From Branchiostoma floridae (taxonomy: Eukaryota; Chordata; Leptocardii; Amphioxiformes; Branchiostomatidae): a DNA stretch of 64,000 nt. Positions 44,570 through 56,700 of the stretch are shown piece by piece. The position numbers and the translations under genes were made by a program. The stretch lies in contig NC_049997.1 in assembly GCF_000003815.2 (NCBI RefSeq), forward strand, positions 10,744,847 through 10,808,846. The letters are read 5' to 3'. The notes under the pieces were generated by a model. That model was given only the letters and a program-made list of their open reading frames with translations. It searched no databases and was not told the origin of the DNA. How positions within the stretch are numbered: position 1 is the stretch's first letter; every line of letters starts with the position of its first letter.

Positions 44570-46165
44570 TTCTCCAAGAAGAAGGAACTACTTAACAGAC
44601 GTTTCGTCTTGCCACTTGAATCACCATGTGAATTATACATTCGCATCTACCTTTTCTTCAAAGGAAATACAAAGACAGTAACTGGAAGCGATTGTCCACA
44701 TTACACAATAAATCATAACGTTTAACTTCGCTTTGAAACAGGGCAAGAATGTGAGAGACATTTCTTCTTTTTTTCATTGCCACTTGAATTGGAATCATCA
44801 TTTGAATTATACATTCGCATCTACCTTTTCTTCAAAGGGAAATTCAATACAAAGACAGTATCTGGAAGCGAGTTCCACATTGCACAATAAATCATAACGT
44901 TTAACTTCGCTTTGAAACAGGGCAAGAACGTGAGAGACATTTCTTCTTTTTTTATTGACAGCCACTTGAATTGGAATCATCATTTGAATTATACATTTGC
45001 AGTTAACTTTTCTTCAAAAGAAATACAAAGACAGTAACCGAAAGCGAGTGTCTACATTACGCAACAAAGCATAACATTTAACTTCGCTTTGAAACAAAGC
45101 AAGGATGCGAGAGACATTACTTTCCCAATCCATTTCTTTAAGTGCATGAATAGTGCATCAGATGCCCTTCCAGGAAACCTTTAAACAACATTGAAGTCTT
45201 TATTTCATACCACTTAGATTGGAATCATTATTTGAAACTATACACCATAGTATCCACCTCTTTTCAAAGACATTCAAAGAAAGTAACCAAAAGCAAGTAG
45301 CTACATGTACATAAAACAATTAAAGTTTACCATTTGACTTCCCTTTTGAAACAACGCAAGGATGCGAGAGACATTCCTTCTCAATATCTTTCGTTAAGTG
45401 CATACATAGTGCTTCAGGTTTCCGCCCAGGAAACCTTTAAAGAACATTGAAGTATTTATTTCATACCACTTGGGGTGAAATCATCATTTTGACTATACAA
45501 CAGCATCCAACTAGAACTACAAATACAGTAACCGAAAGGGAGTGTCAACATTACACAATTAAGCATACCATTAACTCCGCTTTGAAACAGCGCAAGACAT
45601 TCCATCCCAATCCCTTTCGTTAAGTGCATACATAGTGCATCAGGTTTCCGCCCAGGAAACCTTTAAACAACATTGAAGTCTTTATTTCATAACACTTAGA
45701 TTGGAATCATTATTTGAACAATAGTATCCACCTCTTTTCAAAGACATTCCAAGAAAGTAACCAAAAGCAAGTATCTATAGGTACATAACACAATTAAAGC
45801 TTACCATTTCACTTCGCTTTGAAACAGCGCAAGGATGCGAGAGACATTTCTTCTCAATATCTTTCGTTAAGTGCATACATAGTGCTTCAGGTTTCCGCCC
45901 AGGAAACCTTTAAAGAACATTCATTTGAAGTATTTATTTCGTACCACTTGAGGTGGAATCATCATTTAGACTATACAACAGCATCCAACTAGAACTACAA
46001 ATACAGTAACCGAAAGGGAGTGCCTACGTTACACAATTAAGCATAACATTTTAACTCCGCTTTGAAACAGCGCAAGACATTCCATCCCAATCCCTTTCGT
46101 TAAGTGCATACATAGTGCATCAGGTTTCCGCCCAGGAAACCTTTCAAGAACATGGTAGTCTTTTC
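44570..46165. repeat. Tandem array with two unit lengths, about 180 and 240 bp
   Basis: cgctttgaaaca recurs near 44,730, 44,914, 45,087, 45,345, 45,580, 45,817 and 46,060 (spacings about 184, 173, 258, 235, 237, 243). The longer units add cgttaagtgcatacatagtg and gcccaggaaacctttaaa. Confidence 0.9.
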
Positions 46166-46302
46166 ACGATTGATTAAATCATTTACCTCCTCCATCACCT
46201 CACAAAGGAGCCGCAGATGGCTGATTGCCAGAGGAAACGATGTTAGTGTCGACTTTTGTGTCAGCTCATCACGCGTTTGATGACGGCACCAGCAATCACA
46301 TT

Positions 46303-47095
46303 TCACACATGAGTGTCCCTCCTTAGAAAACCCCGGATGCCATTATCTAACAGTCTGAAGCTTAAGTAACGGCAGGCTGGATCAAATTCAACGGGACATG
46401 TTACGCGCTAAAAGCTATGTTACGTAAGTTGAAAACTCAAAGAAAGTGTTTCATGGCTTCGCTTAAGAATTTTCAATCCAGACCGTAACCATTCTGCAAA
46501 GTAACTTTCAATGCACACTGTAACAGTTTGTAACTTACGTAATTACGTTTCCCAATTATTATTCTATCCTGTGTGTTCAGCGGAAGCATCCAACACAACA
46601 TAATACTTATTTATGTTTAGTTCAAATACTTGTTGATGTAGCAATGAAGCAAATAATAACAAATCATTTATGAATAACAGCGTTCGATTACGGCATCAGA
46701 TTTTATATTTCACACATGAGTGTCCCTCCTTAGAAAACCCCGGATGCTATTATCTAACAGTCTGAAGCTTAAGTAACGGCAGGCTGGATCGAATTCAAGG
46801 GAACGTGTTGTGCGCTAAAGGCTATGTTATGTAAGTTGAAAACTCAAAGAAAGTGTTTTATGGCTTCGCTTAAGAAGTTTCAACCCAAACCGTAACCATC
46901 CTTCAAAGTAACTTTCAATGCACACTGTAACAGTTTGTAACTTATGTAATTACGTTTCCCGATTCTTCTTCTATCCTGCGGGTTCATCGGAATCACCAAT
47001 ACAATACGTATCTACGTTTAGTTCAAATACATGCTTATGTAACAATGAAGCAAATAATAACAAATCATTGATAGATAACAATTGAATGATTAAAG
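46303..47095. repeat. Two-copy tandem duplication, about 409 bp
   Basis: acacatgagtgtccctcctt occurs at 46,303 and 46,712, followed by the same order of ctgaagcttaagtaacggca, aaactcaaagaaagtgttt and ttcaatgcacactgtaacag. Confidence 0.93.
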
Positions 47096-47126
47096 ACAAG
47101 CAAACATAGCAACTATAGTAACATTT

Positions 47127-47380
47127 GATTCAGGGTATTCAATGTGTTAAATAGGTCCGTATCCTTTGGCAACTTTTTCCTCACAATTTCTGCGAGTATA
47201 ACAGCTAAGGGCTTTCCAAGATTCGGAACCTACGCATTTGATTTAGGATATTCAATATGTCCGACAGGTCCTTAAAGATAAATAACAGGTTCTTATATTT
47301 TGCATCTTTTCCCTCACAGTTTCTAGGAGTATGGCAGCTAGGTTTCTCACAAACAGATAAGGAACCTACGCATTTCATTC
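47127..47380 (+). repeat. Two degenerate copies of the intron-exon junction before the TM3 exon
   Basis: Copy at 47,187 has the acceptor mutated to cctcacaa and a disrupted exon start. Copy at 47,320 keeps the acceptor ccctcacag and nine exon codons, FLGVWQLGF, with three differences from the real exon, all at third positions. Shared intron words are caggtcctta-like sequence and ggaacctacgcattt. Confidence 0.88.
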
Positions 47381-47387
47381 AGGATTT

Positions 47388-47645
47388 TACCAACCTAGGA
47401 TTGATGTGTTCAAAAGTTCATATTTTCCCAGAACTATCGTAGAGTAGAATTTGTTATCACCAAGCACAGTAGAGGCATCTTCTTTGGATAGCTTTAAAGA
47501 ACGCTTGCAGATAGATGTGAAAAAGTTAGGTGTGACGGGTCCTTGGTGTAAAATAACCAGCTGCTGCCGCGCCGCGTGCCTGCGAAGCTGGTGTGTTACG
47601 CAGAAAGGCGATTATACCGGCTATACAGATGCAGATACAGATACA
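47388..47645 (+). mobile_element. CR1-like LINE 3' end inserted in the third junction copy
   Basis: Encodes the C-terminal remnant [13 protein letters not shown], then the 3' UTR with cagctgctgccgcgccgcg and a gatacagatacag tail. It separates the second junction copy from the real acceptor at 47,687. Confidence 0.85.
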
Positions 47646-47687
47646 GTTCAGCAGGTATTTAACAGGTCCTTATCTGTTCCCTCACAG

Positions 47688-47797
47688 TTTCTGGGAGTGT
47701 GGCAGCTGGGTTTCCTGATGTGTGACGTGTTCGTGGCGTTAGACGTGATGCTGTGCACGGCCTCCATCTTTAACCTGGTCGCCATCAGCATTGACAG
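47688..47797 (+). CDS. Receptor exon: TM3 up to DR of the DRF motif
   Basis: The acceptor is ccctcacag and the donor AG|gtagga. The exon holds 36 codons plus two bases. It reads [15 protein letters not shown] and then the TM3 helix with the ligand-binding Asp and [15 protein letters not shown] phase-0 entry before the residues matching VGEW of vertebrate D2, and an exit inside the Arg codon of DRY, agree with the D2/D3 gene structure as I know it. The frame is also open upstream of the acceptor, but that part is a LINE fragment and not exon. Confidence 0.9.
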
Positions 47798-50700
47798 GTA
47801 GGACACCGCTCCTGATCTTTGACCCCTAAAGGTCAGCCTGACGTCAGACGGCCGAGCTAACGTCGGCGTCATTTCTTTGATCTAACGTCAAGCGTGTAAA
47901 ATCCCGTGTCATGCTGTAATTTGAAGAGGTCCGCCATAAAGTTAACACATACCAAAAGCAATACTTATGGCCTTTCACTGTATGCCAAAAGTAGTCAGCC
48001 TGAATGCTGTGCGAGGTTGATTGCTGTAGACATCATGAAGACATCATGGTGATAACTGAGACGTGTGAGATCTTGTACCATGGCCACTTGTTGTATTCAG
48101 TCTCAACTGAAATAAACTTCACATGATAGCAAATAGGTGCGTCAGTGAAATACAATTTACACATAGCACCTGGGTATCAAAGTCGAATATTTGTCCAATA
48201 CAAAATCATATCATATTCATAGCTAATTATACAGTTTTTATCCATGATACAGACATGACCCTCAACGATGTAGTATTAAGTAGGTGGTAATCAACGTGCA
48301 CTGATACGAGGGGCGTGCAATAAGTAATGGTCCTGACCCACTTCCAGTTGTCTGATCTAAATGAAATTTCGTATGTGTAATAATTCATATCTCTATGGGT
48401 TATGTTGCAAAAGACAGCTCTGAACTAATTGTGGTTTCTGATTTACTGGTGTTTGAACTTAGTCAGGTGCGAAATGGACCAGGTGTGAAATGGAACCAGT
48501 TGAGTGTCGCGCAGTGATCCGGTTTTTGTATTTGAAAGGACGCACACCAAAGAAGACTTTTGATGAAATAAATGAAACTTATGGTGATGATGCCCCATCA
48601 TATGACCTTGTAAAACGCTGGCATCCTGAATTCAAACGTGGCTGGAAGTCTGTGGAAACAGCTCCCAGACCTGGTCGTCCCTCTTGTGCCATTGATGAGG
48701 CATCAGTTGGAGGACCAACCTGGGGTGTCCTACAAAATCGGTGTCCAGAGCTGCATCAAACGATGGGAGAAATGCATAACTCTGGGTGATTCCTATGAAG
48801 AGAAAGACTAATAACTGTGCCAAGTTTCATTAATCTCCTGCTATGGGAAATGGGTCAGGACCATTACTAATTGCACGCCCCTCGTATATAAGGGCTAATT
48901 GTACTAAAAGTACATGGTATGAACATAGTAGATATACAAGTGACAATTAACAGTTATAAACAATATTCTTCTCTAATACTAGTGTTGGCTATTTCTAAAC
49001 AGATTGGGTTTGACTTCTTTTTTGGAAGCAGAGGGAAACGAAAAGTCCCACCTTTTCTAAAATTTGTGGGTTCTGCGAAATCAAGAGAAAAGTGGCTTTC
49101 TGTTCTTCTGTCAATGTGGGGAAGTTGGGATAATACTTTGTGGCTTCTCTAAACAGAGGGATTCTTTCGGTTTGGTTGAATGGACATCTCGAAATAAAAA
49201 ATCACCAACATGCTCTACGATATGAAAAAGGCTTTTTGTTGTGTGAGGTGTCGGAATCCTAATTCCTCCGACCATGTTGTGTACGTTGGCTACTGGAAAA
49301 ATGGCAAGCCTCTTGCAGAAAAAATGCCTACACTAATCTAGGTCTAAATCTTACATTATGATGTCATTTCCGAGGCCAACTAGGGCGCGGTCACATAGGT
49401 CGTACGATTTAGATACCATCGGATTTTCAATTTAGCAGGCCGTGACAGAACCAGCCACCGACATGGATCCAAAACAGCATTTTGTGTAGCAATACAGTTT
49501 AACTTTGCAGAATACGTAAATTTTTGTCCTCTAAAATTCCGAAAGTTAGTGATCGTACGACGATCGCGCGGCCTATGTGGCCGCGCCTTAAGTTAGTGCC
49601 AGGATGTCACACCAATCCTGGTGTACCTTCCTGTGATGTTGAATTTTGGAACCAAAAGTTGTCCAATTAAACTAATGATAAGTACGAAAGATTGCACCCG
49701 ATAGCTAACAGCTGGATCAGCAATACGGAACTTTTAAGGGGCATAGATTCACATTTTGAAGTCTTAAGTAGATGATCTGGCTCAAGCCCACATCAGCCTT
49801 CGATATGATAACGTATTGAGCATAGCATGCAGTTAACTGATTAAACTGCAATGTCATTTGTGCTCATTATCTATCATCAGGTGTAATCACATTTATATAC
49901 ATCGATTCTCGTAATGAAAATCATTGATGCCAATAAATGCCATACATGTATCTTGTGCATGAAATGGTAAATACGTAAGAATTCAGTTAGTAGTCATTTA
50001 CGATGACATGCTTCATGTTAGCAAGTTGATAAATCTGTAATGAAAATTGATTGACAATCAATGAAGAACAGTCATGGTCAATGATAACAATTGATTCCAG
50101 CAATAGTCCAAACAAAAATCATCCATTATTAAAGTAGCTGAACTAATAGTAATATGTAACTTTAGAAACACACGTTTGCTTCTCCAACTAATAATATGTA
50201 TGGAAGATTGTACTCAATATAGCTAACAGAAGGATGGACGTCAATCTACATTTTTAACGGAAGCCTTTAAGTAAATGGTCTTAACAAATAACTAAATCCT
50301 GTAGCAGCCTTAGATGTTTGCTTCAGATATTGAGAATAACATAACGTTACAGCTAACTGTCTAAACTGCAATAACGTTAGTACTAATTCTCGTCGGGTGT
50401 GAACACAGCTTGATACGCCGATTTTTGTAATGAAAATCTTTGATGTCAATAAATGCCATTAATGTATCTTGTATTTGTATTGGCAAATGCATAAAACTTC
50501 AACCAGACTGAGTAGTCATTTACGATTATATGCTTCGTGTTAACTAATGGAAAATTTGTAATTAGAATTGAACGACAATAATTTAAGAACAAGTTTAATG
50601 CTAATAGCCCATACCATCAATTAAAGTAACTGAACTGGTATTCAACTGTTGGAGCAAATGTTTGCCTAAAACAGTATGAAAGTTTGTACTGAATATAGTT

Positions 50701-53700
50701 AACAGCAGGATGGACGTTAATCCACATTTCCAACTGAAGCCTTTAAGTAAATGGTCTTAACGATTAGCTAAATCCTGTAGCAGCCTTCAATATTTGCTTA
50801 AGACATTGAGGATAACCTAACAGCTGGCTTCTCAAAATGCGATACCGTTAGCACTAATTATCGTCGGGTGTGAACATGGCTTTATACATCGATTTTTGTA
50901 ATGAAAATCTTTGATGTCAATAAATCCCATGTATGTATCTTGTACTTGGATTGGCAAATGCATAACAATTCAGCCAGTAGTCATTTACGAGAATTGCATG
51001 CTTCGTGTTAACTAATGGATAAATCTGTAATGAGAATTGTGTGGCAATAATTGAAGAACAACTTTAATGATAATAGTCCATACCATCAATTAAAGAAACT
51101 GAATTGGTATTCAACTTTTGGAGCAAACGTTTGCTTCTCTAACTAATGATATGTATGAAAGTTTGTACTCAATATAGCTAACAGAAGGATGGACGTCAAT
51201 ACACATTTCCAACTGAAGCCTTTAAGTAAATGGTCTTAATGATTAGCTAAATCTTGTAGCCGCCTTCGGTGTTTGCTTAATATATTGAGGATAACATAAC
51301 AGCTGGCTTTTCAAACTGCGATACCGTTAGCACTAATTGTCGTCGGGTGTGAATACAATCTTGTACTTGAATTGGCAAATGCATGAAACTTCAGCCAGTA
51401 GTCATTTACGACTGTATGCTTCGTGTTAACTAATGGATAAATCCGTGATGAGTATTTAACGACAATCAATGACGAACAGGCATGTTCCATGATAAAAGCT
51501 GATACCAGCAAAAGTCTAAACAAGAATGATCAATTATTGAAGTAGCTGTTTGGAACAGAGAAGTTTAATGATAACAGATTATACCAGCATTGGTCAAAGT
51601 AAAATATCATCAAAAATTAAAAGTAACTGAACTGGTATTCAACTTTTGGAGCAAACCTTTGCTTCTCCAACTAATGATATGTATGAAAGTTTGTACTCAA
51701 TATAGCTAACAGCAGGAAGGACGTCAATACACATTTCCAACTGAAGCCTTTAAGTAAATGGTCTTAACGATTAGCTAAATCCTGTAGCAGCCTTCGGTGT
51801 TTGCTTAAGATATTGAGGGTAGCATAACAGCTGGCTTTTCAAAATGCGATACCGTTAGCACTAATTATCGTCTGGTATGAACACAGCTTTCTACATCGAT
51901 TTTTGTAATGAAAATCTTTGAAGTCAATTAATGTCCTGCATGTATCTTGTGCTTGAATTGGCAAGTGCACAAAATACTTCAGCCGGTGTTCATTTTAGAT
52001 GGCGTACTTCATGCTGACAAGTGGATAAATCTATAAGTTAAGTGAGGACAGACTGTTATCTAATCATGGGCAAACCTTGGCATTGGTAGTAGTTGATGCC
52101 ATCAATTACCAAAGCGAGAAGATACCCGATTACGACTGAACTTGTTTTTAACTTTCGGGAGAATTAGCTTCTTTTACCGATAATGATGCGCGATAGTTGC
52201 AATAAGTAACAGCATCATCAGCAATACTAAAGTTTAAGGGACTTCATTTTATATTTGAAGTCTTGAGTGAAGTGCCTACGTCCATAATAGCCTTCGGCGT
52301 TTGCTTAAGCTAATAAGGATAAAATACCCTCCATTGTCATCGTATATGGCGAATCCTAATAAATAAATAAATACATAAATAAAAATAAATAACAGTCGGC
52401 TTTCCACACTACAATACCGATTGTACTAGTGATCTAGGTGTAAGCACATCCAATTTCATCGATTTTCGTAATGAAAATCTTTGAAGTCAAATAAATGACA
52501 TTCGTGTATTTGGTGCTTGAATTGGCACGCACATGGAACTGAAGTTGGAAGTCATTTTCAGCGATGTGCTGCATAGAGAAAAGTAGATAAATCTATATGT
52601 ATAGTGACGACAGGGTGTCCAGTAATTAAGAACACACATGGTCAATGATAAAAGTTAATTCCAGCAGTAGTTTAAGCCAGAAATAACATCAATGACGACC
52701 AACCTGCTATTAAACTTTTGGAGCAAACTTTGGGTCCCTTAACGAATGATATAAAACGTGTACCTAATTCTTAATTTCGTATTGCTTTATCAGTAATACA
52801 ATTGTATTTTTTTAGTTGTTACTACATTTTGTAGCCTTAAGTGTTTGATTAAGGTACGCAGCAGCTGGCTTTTTAAGCTGCAATGCCGTTTGTACTAATT
52901 ATCTTCGGTAGTAAATTTATCTATATATATTGTTTTCGTAGTGAAAATCTCTGATGTCAATGAATGAATGCAAATATCTTGTTCTTGAATAGGCAAAAAC
53001 ATGGCACTTAAGCCAGAAACAATCTTCAACGATGTACTTCATGCTTACAAGTGGATAAATCTTTATGTATAGTGATGACAGAATGTCATTTAATCAAGAA
53101 CAGACATGGTCAATAACAGTAGCTAATGCAAGCAATAGTGAGAGCAAAACAGATTACCAATTATGTTACGACTGCATAAATCAATACTTGTTATTCGATT
53201 GAGCAAGACTGATGGAAAAAGGCAATTCACAAAGTTTTGAATGGATCTCACAGCTTATCGCGTAACATAACGAGGATGTGATGATGTTGATGTTATTTCA
53301 GATATCTATTCTTCCTGACTAAACGATGACTGTAAGCTACATCTCAAACAGAACATTACACTCGAGACTCGCGTGGTAAGATTTCTAAGGGAAAAAGCAG
53401 CAAACAGAAGACGATGGGAGGAATTGTACAAAGACGTACACTGATTTGGTTATCGATGCCAATTTGTTTTTCTGTCCATCTATAACAGTTACTAAGAACA
53501 GTTATTATTATTATTATTATTCCTGGATTTCATTTTAAAAAACACAGCGTGTAGATGACTACAATACACACATAATACGACTCTTCTTAAATACTATCCC
53601 ATACTTTACTACAACTCCTGTATTAGCTAGATAAGCCTTAAGTTAAGCTATAGAACTGTAGTTATGTAGTACTGCATAGATGCGATACTATGTTCCTTTA

Positions 53701-56700
53701 AGCTTGTACAGTTGTGCAATAAAGTTCTCCTATTCTTTTTCTTTCAGTTGCGTGACAAGCTTATTCAATCTTTCAATTATTGGAGACTTTGGCAGGGGGG
53801 AAGAGGGGGGGTTCTCGATAGGTTTTGTAATTCAAATTTGTTTTGTGTTTGAAAGGCAGGGTATACAGCTATTATGACATGCAGTATACAGTAGAAGCCA
53901 GTTAATTACACATTGGATTAACGCACATTTCTGTTAACTGCACGGAATCCCAAAATCCCAAACCGGTGCGGTTCAGCTAGATAGCTTCGCAGCCGGATAA
54001 TTGCACGAAATTCACTGGCAAATAGACCATGCAATTGAGCGGCTTCTACTGTACTAACTAGAACTTCAAAACTTCCCCTTTTGGAAAGTATGCTCTAATT
54101 GCAGGTTTTATGCTGTGACGTGGCCAGTCCGCTACTCTAAGCACAAGTCCAACACCCGGCTGGCCATCACCATCACCCTGGTGTGGACCTTGTCTTTCGT
54201 CATCTGCGCACCTCTTCTGTTCGGGTCCAACTACCCTGCTAAGGGAGAAAGGACTCCAGAAATGTGCGGGTAAGACAATAAGGTTGTTGTGCGTTGAGTG
54301 GTAACCCCTCCACTAGTATGTGGAATGGTAGGACCCAGAGGGGTTAGAGAGAGAAGGAATTAGGTCAGACAGGGGTCTGGAGGGGAGATCAAGAGAGGTG
54401 AGAAGCACTCCTGGAGGGAGTCCAGGGGTTGTGTACCATGTGCGACGAGAGATGAAGAATAGAATAGGCTATATCTAGATCGTCTGTCTGTGAACTTGAC
54501 TGAGAACCTAATACAGGTCTTCTCATCACTTTGAGTTGCCTGCATCAAGGAACCTTGCGTGTCATCCAGACAATTTTTACCTCCATTACAATGGTGGTAT
54601 TGTTTTCGGTTGTCAATTAGTGTGTCTGTATGTATGTATTTTCGGATAATTCAGGACAATATAACGAAAAACTCTAGGTGAATATTTGGTATGTAGGTAG
54701 GTCTTGTTAAGATGACGGCCAAAATTAACGGTGTTCGTGTCGAAGTATCCTGCAACGAGAGAAAGGACCCCAGATATGTGCGGGTAAGGCAACTTAACCT
54801 CCAAGAAGATGGAGGTATCGTTATTGGTTGTAAATGTTTGATTCTGCTTTCTTTTCGAATATTTCAGGACAATAAACGATTAATATTCAGATAACGAAAG
54901 AATCTCTTGGTGGATTGCGATATTGATTGGTATGCTGGTACGTAGGTCCTGCTAAGATGACGGTCAACGTTAACTATGGGCTTCCTGTCGACGTTTGGTA
55001 CTCCAGTAGAACTTTTTTTGTCCCGGACATGTTTTGAATAAAGTATTCTACAAATGCATATTTGTAACAAATAGCTTTCGTATTACACGAAGATCGTCAA
55101 TCAAAAAAAGCTAATTATAAGTTACAGTATGTTGATTAATTCTATGGCTTATTGCATGCAGTTTATTGCGATTCTCAAACCATGATTAATACCTCAACAG
55201 CAGCAGTTTTAATAGAAATTTGAAAGACGTTTAAAAGTTGATAACTTCTTTGCACGTAGACAAAATACCATACAAATTAGTTGCACTGTTTGGAGACATG
55301 TACCCTGGGAGCCAGCCAGGACCGGGTAGCTAGCGAGTTTTGTTCGGGGAGCCAAGGCAATCAGCCCGCCCGATCTCACACTAGCGCTCCGAGGAGTTTA
55401 AACCTGAAGGAGTTATCACTACCCTTGATAAAGGCAGGTGGACCTCATCGCGTAAACTCCCCCGGGGCTCTAATAGGAGATCGGGCGGGCCTGACTGTCT
55501 TGGGCCACCGAATAAACTGTCCTAGCTGCCCGATCCTGTCTGACTCCCATGGTAGGAAACATGTGAACCAATCAAGATAACTGAGATAATGAATCTGCAC
55601 CCATTTCTTTAGGTTGGTATACAACCGGTTTTAGTCACAGCCAAACTGTCTTAGTAAAGGTTTGCCAGATCCCTTCACGTGGCACTGACGAAAGATTGTG
55701 GGTGCTATTGGAAATGTCTGACCGTTTACAAAATCATATCCAGTTGCTTGTCAATGAGTAACTGCTTTTTGGCGTATCTTATTACCTGGATAACCTTCAT
55801 CGAGTCTCATAGTGAATGCCTGTCATGTTCCTCGGTGTAATGATGATTGGTTCAACCAGGTCTATGAGTGTAACTCTCTTATTTCTTTTCCCCTGCAGGA
55901 TTTTCAACAACAACTACATGATCTACTCGTCCATGTGCTCGTTCTTCATTCCCTGCACCGCCATGCTGGTGCTCTACTACAAGATCCTTAAGGTGTGTTT
56001 ATTGTGTGCCTTCATGTGTCTACGCGATGACCAGCATTGTCATTGTGAAGGATAATTGTTTTTTTCATTTTCAGATATGCACTTAAAAGAATGGTTCAGC
56101 AGTACGATTTTTATGACGGTATGATATTTAGTTGTTAACTTCTGATTTCCATTTAGAAATCTGACTTTAAAGTCAATCTAAGAAAGGTCAACTGCTACTC
56201 GTTCAAATTCACTTCAGTGTCATGCGAATTTTGCAATGATACAACTAGGCGGTGGAGATAGTACTGAATTTAGCAGTGTTTGAAATATGTTAATAAGAAC
56301 CAGACTGCGATCACAAATGACAACCTGGAATGGACTCAGTTGTGACGTCAACAACAGGTCAACGGTGCCGGCGGTTGGTATCGGCCCCCGTCTTATTCGA
56401 GGGATGTGCTCTAATGTGTACGTAACTAATTGAGCTTTTTTTTCTCACAGAAAATCAAGGAGAGGTCGAAGAAAATGGCCAAGAAGATGCCGAAGTCTAC
56501 TTCAGCCGGGATGATCTGCGGAGACACCGTGATCGCCAACACCACCACCAGCTCAGGGATCGCCTTGAAGGAAAACGGCGCGTCCAAGAAGACGTTGAGC
56601 ACCCCTGTGTTGGACGGGCACGCAGGACACGCTGTCTCGGCAGTGGACGCGAACTCCCGTCCGTCCAGCGAGTCTGACATCAGCGTTGCCATGGCAGCAG

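Noticed and set aside
47451-47687. In-frame extension upstream of the TM3 exon
   Set aside because: It is LINE 3' sequence ([13 protein letters not shown]) and UTR; the exon start is fixed by the ccctcacag acceptor and homology.
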